A stretch of 8,625 bases of DNA from DATLZM01 sp035559315 (GTDB lineage: Bacteria > Actinomycetota > UBA4738 > HRBIN12), in NCBI GenBank assembly GCA_035559315.1, contig DATMBJ010000179.1, forward strand, positions 1-8,625, in the 5' to 3' direction. The translations under genes were made by a program, and so were the position numbers. Positions within the stretch are counted from its first letter, which is position 1; the number at the start of each line of letters is the position of its first letter. Shown piece after piece: positions 1-4,621 of the stretch. The notes beneath the pieces are model-generated. The model had not been told where the DNA came from. It did no database searches and saw only the letters and a program-made list of their open reading frames with translations.

Positions 1-1
1 G

Positions 2-37
2 CTGCGGGAGCACGCGGCTCTCCGCGACGCTCGGTGA
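2..37 (+). CDS. Possible 3' end of an upstream gene (partial, 11 residues)
   Basis: Read from base 2, the first bases encode LREHAALRDAR followed by TGA at 35-37. All codons start with G or C and 9 of 11 end in G or C, the codon style of the other genes here. The stop lies 30 bases before the tRNA, a normal distance. The competing frame starting at base 3 stays open to a TAG at 75-77 and shows a CxxC pair, but it would run 10 bases into the tRNA and has more A/T at first codon positions. The piece is too short to name a function, and it could simply be intergenic DNA. Confidence 0.3.
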   Translation: MREHAALRDAR

Positions 38-67
38 GGTCGTGTGCCGTTCATGCGGCCACGTGAT

Positions 68-140
68 GGGCGCTTAGCTCAGCCGGGAGAGCGCCGCCCT
101 TACAAGGCGGAGGTCGGAGGTTCGAGCCCTCCAGCGCCCA
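68..140 (+). tRNA. tRNA-Val (anticodon UAC)
   Basis: A complete cloverleaf can be folded by eye. The acceptor arms GGGCGCT (68-74) and AGCGCCC (133-139) pair over 7 bp. The D stem is GCTC/GAGC, and the anticodon stem CCGCC/GGCGG (94-98, 106-110) closes loop CTTACAA with TAC at 101-103. The T stem is GGAGG/CCTCC with loop TTCGAGC. A140 is the discriminator base, followed by CCG, so the 3' CCA is not fully encoded and needs CCA-adding enzyme. The tRNA reads GUA and, by wobble, other valine codons. Its 3' side (133-140) is a typical integration target, but no integrase or repeated attachment site is present in the window. Confidence 0.96.
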
Positions 141-196
141 CCGAAGGAACCGCAGGTGAGAGGGCCGGGCGGCGGCGGGCGGCGGCCCGGCGGTGC

Positions 197-2215
197 GTGG
201 TCGGGCTCGCCCTGGCGGCCTGGGTCGTCGCGACGCCCGGCGTGGCCCGGGCGCACGCGGCCGTGGTCTCTTCGGACCCGGAGCCCGGGGCCGAGCTCGC
301 CGCCGCACCGGGGGTGGTCGTGCTCCGGTTCACGGAGCCACTCAACCCACGGCTGTCCCGAGCGGTCGTGCTCGACCCCGCCGGGCTCCGGTTCGAGGGC
401 TCGCCCACCGGGGAGCGGGAGATCCGGGTGGTCCTCTCCACGAACGCCCCGGGCATCTACGAGGTCCAGTGGGTCACGGTCAGCACGCTCGACGGGCACG
501 CGCTCCGGGGATCGTTCCGCTTCGGCGTGGGCGTGGCACCGGGGGAAGGGGCCGAGGGCCAGGTGGGGACGGCCCCCGGGCCCGCCGACCTGGTCGTGGC
601 GGCCTTCCGCGGCCTCGAGTACACCGCGCTCCTGCTGGCCACGGGGATGCTGGTCCTGCGCCGGCTGGCGCGGCGGGCGCCCGGGCTGGGCTGGGTCCGC
701 CCGCGCCTGCGGCCCGCGCTCGCGGTGGCCTTCGTCGCCGGTCTCTCGGTGGTCGTCGGGGAAGGGGGTCTCGCGGCCGGATCCCTCTCGGCCGGCCCGG
801 TGGCCGCCTACCTCACCACCGGCCTGCCCGGCCTCGCCCGTACCCTCCGGGTGGTCGCCGAGGCGCTGGCCCTCCTCGCCCCGCCCGAGGGGCGCGGCGT
901 CGCCGCCGCCCTGGCGCTCGCGATCGTCGCCCTCGCTGCGGCGGGCCATGCCGCGGCGGTGCCGTGGGGGGTGCCGGTCGATGCGCTCCACCTCCTCGGG
1001 GCTGGGCTCTGGGCCGGCGGGATCCTCGCCCTGGCCACGCTCCGACCACCCGAAGGGTGGCGGGGTCCCTCGGCCCGGGCGCTCCTCGAACGGTTCTCGC
1101 CGGTCGCGATCCCCGCGTTCCTGGCCACGGTGACGACCGGGGTCCTCCGCGGCTCGCAGGAGCTCCAGGTGCTCCGGGACGTCGTGGCGACCTCCTACGG
1201 CCAGGTCCTCGGCATGAAGGTCCTCGGGGTGCTCGCCATGGTTCCCCTGTCCGTCCTCGCCTGGCGGCGCGCGATCGCCTCCCCGCGCCTCGAGGCCGGG
1301 GTCGCGGTCCTGGTGGTGGGCGCGGCCGCGGTGCTGGCGGCCTACCCGCTCCCGCCGGGGCGCGTCGCCGAGCTCGAGGAGGCCGAGCGGGCCGGGGCCG
1401 CCGCCTCGGCCCTCCCGAGGGAGGGGGACCTCACGCTCGGCGGGCGTGCGGGACAGGTGCTCGTGGGGCTCACGGTCCGCCCGGGGCGCCCGGGGCCGAA
1501 CCAGATCCTCGTCTACCTCCTGCCCCTCGAGGGCGAGGAGGCGGCGGCGGGCATCCCGGCCACGATCCGCCTCGGCGGCCGGTCGATCCCGACGGAGGTC
1601 TGCGGGCCCACGTGCCGGAGGGCCGAGATCCGCCTCCGCGGGGGCGAGGAGCTCGCCGTCCGGGTCGGGTCCGAGGTGGGTGGGATCGCCTCGTTCCGCC
1701 TGCCGGGCCTCCCGGCTCCCGATGGGTCGGGCCTCCTGGAGCACGCGCAGCGCCGGATGCACACCCTCCGCACCTACCGGCTGGAGGAGGTCCTCGCGAG
1801 CGGGCTCGCCACGGTCCGTGCGTCGTACGCCTTCGAGGCGCCGGACCGGGCCCGGATCTCGGTGCGGGGGGGTGCCACCCGGATCCTGGTCGGGGGGAAG
1901 GAGTACTTCCGGCCGCGGCCGGGGGCCCGCTGGAGGGTGGAGCCCGGGCCGCCCCTCCGCGTCCCGGTCTTCGTGTGGGACTCGTTCCTCCCGCCCGTTG
2001 CTCCCCGCATCGTGGGCGCCGCGGTCGTGGACGGGGTGCGGACCCGGATCGTCTCGTTCGCCGGCTCGGGGTCCCTCCCCATCTGGTTCCGGCTGTGGGT
2101 CGATGGCACCGGGCTCGTCCGGCGGGCCGAGATGCGCGCGCAGGGCCACTTCATGGACCACCGCTACTCCGGGTTCGACGCGCCCATCGAGATCGGGCCG
2201 CCCCCCGGGGCCTGA
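197..2215 (+). CDS. CopC-CopD fusion with extra C-terminal exported domains
   Basis: Probable copper-binding and copper-transport protein, 672 residues from the only usable in-frame start after the tRNA (GTG 197). Residues 1-19 look like a signal peptide ending ARA, so His20 would be the mature N-terminus. Residues 20-112 are a CopC domain; His20 with Asp99 and His101 of a DGH motif match the known CopC Cu(II) ligands. About seven or eight membrane segments follow (near 132-157, 172-197, 235-253, 261-283, 303-319, 337-356, 366-386), including the CopD-type HLLGAGLWAGG stretch. Residues about 400-500 resemble the small YtkA/FixH-like domain often fused to CopD and carry CGPTC (469-473). Residues about 510-672 look like a LolA/LppX-type exported domain. 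The start is doubtful: from GTG 197 the signal peptide has no positive n-region, whereas in-frame codons just upstream encode many arginines but no start codon. An earlier ATG at 44 would read through the tRNA and is wrong. The family call is firm; copper uptake versus delivery to oxidase is not settled. Confidence 0.88.
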   Translation: MVGLALAAWVVATPGVARAHAAVVSSDPEPGAELAAAPGVVVLRFTEPLNPRLSRAVVLDPAGLRFEGSPTGEREIRVVLSTNAPGIYEVQWVTVSTLDGHALRGSFRFGVGVAPGEGAEGQVGTAPGPADLVVAAFRGLEYTALLLATGMLVLRRLARRAPGLGWVRPRLRPALAVAFVAGLSVVVGEGGLAAGSLSAGPVAAYLTTGLPGLARTLRVVAEALALLAPPEGRGVAAALALAIVALAAAGHAAAVPWGVPVDALHLLGAGLWAGGILALATLRPPEGWRGPSARALLERFSPVAIPAFLATVTTGVLRGSQELQVLRDVVATSYGQVLGMKVLGVLAMVPLSVLAWRRAIASPRLEAGVAVLVVGAAAVLAAYPLPPGRVAELEEAERAGAAASALPREGDLTLGGRAGQVLVGLTVRPGRPGPNQILVYLLPLEGEEAAAGIPATIRLGGRSIPTEVCGPTCRRAEIRLRGGEELAVRVGSEVGGIASFRLPGLPAPDGSGLLEHAQRRMHTLRTYRLEEVLASGLATVRASYAFEAPDRARISVRGGATRILVGGKEYFRPRPGARWRVEPGPPLRVPVFVWDSFLPPVAPRIVGAAVVDGVRTRIVSFAGSGSLPIWFRLWVDGTGLVRRAEMRAQGHFMDHRYSGFDAPIEIGPPPGA

Positions 2216-2289
2216 GGCGTTGCCCGTGGCCCGCCCGACCGCGGGGGCGGCGCGGCGGGCCTTCCCGGCGACCGGCCCCGTCGTTCCCG

Positions 2290-2295
2290 TAGACT
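2290..2295 (+). promoter_or_regulatory. -10 element of a leaderless promoter (TAGACT)
   Basis: TAGACT fits the actinobacterial TANNNT -10 consensus. It ends six bases before the GTG at 2302, placing the expected transcription start on the first base of the start codon. No Shine-Dalgarno sequence is needed and none is obvious. No good -35 is visible, which is common for such promoters. The SURF1 gene shows the same geometry. Confidence 0.6.
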
Positions 2296-2301
2296 GGAAC
2301 G

Positions 2302-2502
2302 GTGCCCGACAGCTACGGGAAGCGCCAGCGGAGGAACGTGAAGGCGAGGAAGGCGGCGGCCAAGGAGCAGCGCCGCCTCGCCAGGCACGAGCGGCGGAGC
2401 GCCCGCGCCGCGGGGCTCCACGTGGATCCCCCGGGCGTCGGGCAGGACGACGAGGACGCCCGGCTCCCCTCGGAGGAGGGCCCCGAGGCGTCCGGCGCCT
2501 AG
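2302..2502 (+). CDS. Small, highly basic protein of unknown function (66 aa)
   Basis: The protein begins MPDSYGKRQRR and is dense in Arg, Lys and Ala through residue 37 or so (a probable charged helix). It then turns acidic and Gly/Pro-rich (QDDEDA, SEEGPE). There is no signal peptide, membrane segment, cysteine pair or recognisable enzyme motif. A basic N-terminal helix with an acidic tail would suit a nucleic-acid or ribosome-associated protein, but that is only inference. Support for a real gene comes from the leaderless promoter exactly before GTG 2302, codon use like its neighbours, and a stop that meets the SURF1 stop tail to tail. I have an impression that short proteins starting with a similar SYGKR motif are conserved in actinobacteria, but this was not checked. 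Confidence 0.68.
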   Translation: MPDSYGKRQRRNVKARKAAAKEQRRLARHERRSARAAGLHVDPPGVGQDDEDARLPSEEGPEASGA

Positions 2503-3254
2503 GGCACCCCGGTCGGCCGACCGGCCGCCCCCACCGCGTCGGTGGGCGCCCCACGCAGCTCCCTCCGGAGGAGCGCCGCGTAGACCCCCACGGCCACCCC
2601 GGCGAACAGGAACCACTGCACCGCGTAGGAGAGGTGCGGCCCCTCGCTGAGCTCGGGGGGCGGCGCCGGTCGGGGGAGGGGGCCCGGGGGCGGCTCCTGT
2701 CGGCGGAGCTCCAGGTACAGGGGGAGCAGGGCGTAGGGGAGGCGGCGGGAGAGCGCGGCCAGGCTCACCCGGTCCATGCGGGTCCCGGCGAGGGCGGCGG
2801 GATCCTCGCTCTCCGGCGGCAGCAGGATCCCCTCGACCCGGACCTCGCCCTCGGGGGGCGCCGCGCGCGCCACCGGAGCCCCTTCGACGTCGAGGGGGAC
2901 CCACCCCCGGTCCACGACGAGGGCCCGCCCGTCGGGGAGCAGCAGCGGGGTGAGCACGTGGCTCCCCGGCCGCCCGTCGAGGGCCCGGCCGAACAGCAAG
3001 ACCTCGCGGCCGGGGTCGTAGCGGCCCTCCGCCCACGCCCGCCGGTAGGAGGCGGCGACCGGGCCGCCCTCGGGGCCGAGGAGACGTCCGACCGGCTCGA
3101 CGGGCATCGCCTCCCGGGCGCGGACGAGCGCGTTGAAGGCCCGACGCTGCTCGAGGCGGTCGAGCTGCCAGAGCCCGAGACGGACGCAGGTGGCGGCCAC
3201 CACGACGGCCGTCAGGTGGAGGAGGAGCGCCCGGCGCGAGACCAACCGTCCCAC
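2499..3254 (-). CDS. SURF1 family cytochrome c oxidase assembly protein
   Basis: 251 residues, the usual size for the family. SURF1 proteins sit in the cytoplasmic membrane and help insert or stabilise haem a during assembly of aa3-type oxidases. Three family hallmarks are visible: the first membrane helix (about 9-28) running into LGLWQLDRLEQR (26-37), VDRGWVP (114-120) in the external domain, and HLSYAVQWFLFA (207-218) opening the second helix (to about 228). The external loop lies between the two helices, as expected. The GTG start is chosen because TACGCT lies exactly six bases upstream and no Shine-Dalgarno is present. The stop CTA/TAG overlaps the stop of the convergent small gene by 4 bases. 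The nearby CopC-CopD gene hints at a shared role in supplying copper and haem to terminal oxidase, although no oxidase subunit lies in the window. Confidence 0.93.
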   Translation of the reverse strand: MGRLVSRRALLLHLTAVVVAATCVRLGLWQLDRLEQRRAFNALVRAREAMPVEPVGRLLGPEGGPVAASYRRAWAEGRYDPGREVLLFGRALDGRPGSHVLTPLLLPDGRALVVDRGWVPLDVEGAPVARAAPPEGEVRVEGILLPPESEDPAALAGTRMDRVSLAALSRRLPYALLPLYLELRRQEPPPGPLPRPAPPPELSEGPHLSYAVQWFLFAGVAVGVYAALLRRELRGAPTDAVGAAGRPTGVP

Positions 3255-3260
3255 GCCTCG

Positions 3261-3266
3261 AGCGTA
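3261..3266 (-). promoter_or_regulatory. -10 element of a leaderless promoter for the SURF1 gene (TACGCT)
   Basis: On the minus strand TACGCT occupies 3266 down to 3261, followed by six bases (CGAGGC) and the GTG start at 3254. With the usual seven-base offset, transcription would begin at the G of GTG. No ribosome binding site lies upstream. A -35 element is not clear. Confidence 0.6.
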
Positions 3267-3347
3267 GCCGCCCGGCGCGGGATGGCGCCCTCTCCCCGCG
3301 CCTCGCCGCGAGCGCCCGCCGGCCCCGAGCGGCCCCGCGGTGCCGCG

Positions 3348-4157
3348 TCAGGCCACCGGCCCGGCCCCCGGGCCCTTGTGCTCCTGGATCGTGTTCCCGC
3401 CGTCCACCACGAGGCTGTGGCCGGTCACGTAGCTCGCCCCCTCCGAGGCGAGGAACGCGATCGCCTCGGCCACCTCCTCCGGCCTCCCGGGGCGCCCGAT
3501 CGGCGTGTGCCGCCCGGCCTCGAGCTCGTCGGGCGTCGAGGAACCGGTGGCGATCCACCCCGGCGCCACGCAGTTCACCGTGACGCCGCGGGCCGCGACC
3601 TCGAGCGCGAGGCCCCGGGTCATGCCCTCCAGGGCCGCCTTCGCCGCCCCGTAGGCCACCGAGCCGGGGATCGCGACGAGCGGGCCGGTGACCGAGGAGA
3701 CGTTCACGATCCGCCCGTACCCCCGCGCGAGCATCGCGGGGAGCACCGCCCGCGTGAGGTTGATGGCGGTGGTGAGGTTCATGGCGAGGTCGCGTTCCCA
3801 GTCCGTCGGCTCGAGCTCCTCGAACCGGCGGGCCTCGGCGTGGAGCCCCACCCGGGTCATCCCCGCGTTGTTCACGAGCACGTCGATCCGGCCGAAGCGG
3901 GCGAGGGCGGCCTCGGCCAGGCCGCGGGCCTGCCCGGGGTCGGTGAGGTCGGCCACGACGGCCAGGACCTCGGCGCCGGCGGCCTCGAGCTCGGCCGCGC
4001 GGTCGTGGATCCGGTCGGTGGTGGAGGTGATCGCGAGCCGCGCCCCCTCCCGACTGAGCAGTCGGGCGGCGGCGAAGCCGATCCCGGTGGGGCTCCCGGC
4101 GCCGCTCACGACCGCCGTCCGCCCCCGGAACCGCCCGGCGGCGGCGTCGGCGGTCAC
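3348..4157 (-). CDS. SDR family NAD(P)-dependent oxidoreductase (FabG-like)
   Basis: A 269-residue classical short-chain dehydrogenase/reductase, reversibly oxidising an alcohol or reducing a ketone with NAD(P)(H) in the cytoplasm. The nucleotide-binding loop GAGSPTGIG is at 19-27, Asp70 follows the third strand, NNAG is at 96-99, and the catalytic tetrad is Asn127, Ser155, Tyr169 and Lys173 (YGAAK). The Ser-to-Tyr spacing is one residue longer than in E. coli FabG. PGWIAT (199-204) and SYVTGHSLVVDGG (242-254) are standard C-terminal SDR features. The GTG at 4157 is chosen over upstream in-frame starts because those lie inside cutA and the reading frame before it does not look like SDR. The start overlaps the cutA stop by 4 bases (GTGA), so the pair should be translationally coupled. 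The substrate cannot be told from sequence; a FabG role in fatty acid synthesis is possible, but there are no other fab genes nearby. Confidence 0.93.
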   Translation of the reverse strand: MTADAAAGRFRGRTAVVSGAGSPTGIGFAAARLLSREGARLAITSTTDRIHDRAAELEAAGAEVLAVVADLTDPGQARGLAEAALARFGRIDVLVNNAGMTRVGLHAEARRFEELEPTDWERDLAMNLTTAINLTRAVLPAMLARGYGRIVNVSSVTGPLVAIPGSVAYGAAKAALEGMTRGLALEVAARGVTVNCVAPGWIATGSSTPDELEAGRHTPIGRPGRPEEVAEAIAFLASEGASYVTGHSLVVDGGNTIQEHKGPGAGPVA

Positions 4158-4474
4158 GGCCTGACCTCCGCCCGGACCCACCCGAGGTAGTCGGCGGAGC
4201 CCGCGACGACGGGGACCGCGGTGATCTCCGGGACCTCGTAGGGGTGGAGGGCGCGGATCGCCCGCTCGAGCGATGGGTACGCCTCGCGGGTGGTCTTGGC
4301 GACCAGCAGGAACTCCTCGGCCCGCTCCACCGCGCCCCGCCAGCGGTACGTGCTCGCGACGGGCCCCAGCACCTGCACGCACGCCGCGCGCCGGTCCTCG
4401 ACGAGCCGGGCCGCGATGGCCTCCGCCCGCTCCCGGGTGTCGACGGCGCAGAGCACCTGGACGCAGTCCTCCAT
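4154..4474 (-). CDS. cutA: CutA1 divalent-cation tolerance protein
   Basis: 106 residues, the normal size for CutA1, a small trimeric ferredoxin-like-fold protein of the cytoplasm. It was named for copper tolerance in E. coli, but its biochemical role is still uncertain. Family signatures are clear: ACVQVLGPVASTYRW (31-45), the acidic strand EEFLLVAKT (53-61), HPYEVPEI (77-84) and a late aromatic stretch YLGWV (96-100). The start is ATG 4474: an AGGAGG at 4485-4480 lies five bases upstream. The GTG at 4480 overlaps that Shine-Dalgarno and is unlikely. It is the first gene of a two-gene minus-strand unit with the SDR. Confidence 0.95.
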   Translation of the reverse strand: MEDCVQVLCAVDTRERAEAIAARLVEDRRAACVQVLGPVASTYRWRGAVERAEEFLLVAKTTREAYPSLERAIRALHPYEVPEITAVPVVAGSADYLGWVRAEVRP

Positions 4475-4479
4475 GCGCA

Positions 4480-4485
4480 CCTCCT
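4480..4485 (-). promoter_or_regulatory. Shine-Dalgarno of cutA (AGGAGG)
   Basis: A perfect AGGAGG on the minus strand, five bases before ATG 4474. It decides the start, because the alternative GTG (4480-4478) begins on the last base of this motif. Confidence 0.85.
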
Positions 4486-4519
4486 CTCCCGCCGCGGTCC
4501 GGCCGGGCCGCGCGGCGGG

Positions 4520-4525
4520 AGCCTA
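4520..4525 (-). promoter_or_regulatory. Candidate -10 box for the cutA-SDR unit (TAGGCT)
   Basis: TAGGCT on the minus strand fits TANNNT and would give a 5' leader of roughly 39 bases containing the AGGAGG site. No -35 element is apparent, so this is a weak call based on one hexamer. Confidence 0.3.
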
Positions 4526-4537
4526 CCCGAGGAGCGG

Positions 4538-4569
4538 TTGCGGGGCGGGCCGCGGTGCGGGCATACTAT
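4538..4569 (+). promoter_or_regulatory. Candidate promoter of the hyuA-hyuB operon
   Basis: TTGCGG at 4538-4543 could be a -35. It is followed after 18 bases by CATACT (4562-4567), or after 20 by TACTAT (4564-4569), either of which could be the -10. This is one of the few A/T-rich spots in a very GC-rich region. Transcription would begin near 4574-4576, leaving a leader of about 46-48 bases before GTG 4622. Confidence 0.5.
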
Positions 4570-4583
4570 CTCGACGTTGAGAT
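4568..4583 (+). promoter_or_regulatory. Operator-like palindrome before hyuA
   Basis: ATCTC (4568-4572) and GAGAT (4579-4583) are perfect inverted arms around G-ACGT-T. The whole 16-bp element is symmetric except for one mismatched pair (4573/4578). It touches the -10 candidates and is centred on the predicted transcription start, a classic repressor position. Its size and symmetry fit a dimeric winged-helix regulator such as a MarR- or GntR-type protein. No such regulator is encoded in the window. Confidence 0.6.
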
Positions 4584-4587
4584 TCAT

Positions 4588-4609
4588 CCCGGGCCGCCGC
4601 CGGCCCGGG
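4588..4609 (+). repeat. Strong inverted repeat (hairpin) in the hyuA 5' leader
   Basis: The arms CCCGGGCC (4588-4595) and GGCCCGGG (4602-4609) pair perfectly over 8 G-C pairs around a 6-base loop. The hairpin ends three bases before the Shine-Dalgarno GGAGG (4613-4617). It lies inside the predicted transcript, so it could shape mRNA stability or ribosome access. There is no U-run after it, so an intrinsic terminator is unlikely. Confidence 0.7.
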
Positions 4610-4612
4610 GTC

Positions 4613-4617
4613 GGAGG
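4613..4617 (+). promoter_or_regulatory. Shine-Dalgarno of hyuA (GGAGG)
   Basis: GGAGG lies four bases before GTG 4622. It selects that GTG as the start of HyuA; no in-frame ATG or GTG is placed better before the DIGGTFTD motif. Confidence 0.75.
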
Positions 4618-4621
4618 TGCG

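Noticed and set aside
3..77. Frame with a CxxC pair running into the tRNA
   Set aside because: It could be the tail of a zinc-ribbon protein, but it would overlap the tRNA by 10 bases and its first-position base use is less gene-like than the frame ending at 37.
133..140. tRNA 3' end as an attachment site for an integrated element
   Set aside because: No integrase gene and no second copy of the tRNA 3' end was found downstream; the following genes look like ordinary chromosomal genes of the same composition.
44..196. Extension of the CopC-CopD gene back to ATG 44
   Set aside because: This stretch is the tRNA-Val gene read as protein; the residues it adds are a translated cloverleaf and would precede the signal peptide.
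74..2554. 826-codon open frame on the minus strand antisense to CopC-CopD
   Set aside because: It is Arg/Pro/Gly/Asp-rich with no domain, and its openness follows from the scarcity of A/T-containing stops opposite a GC-saturated gene. The plus-strand frame carries the clear CopC-CopD motifs.
3255..3347. Terminator or small gene between SURF1 and SDR
   Set aside because: Only short GC self-complementary bits (for example around 3336-3347) with tiny loops and no T-run, and no frame with coding character.
1446..4190. 914-codon plus-strand frame crossing four genes
   Set aside because: It has low-complexity Arg/Gly/Pro/Ser composition and runs across CopC-CopD, the small gene, SURF1 and SDR in wrong frames; a GC artefact.
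4478..4480. GTG 4480 as the cutA start
   Set aside because: It overlaps the AGGAGG ribosome binding site that serves ATG 4474.
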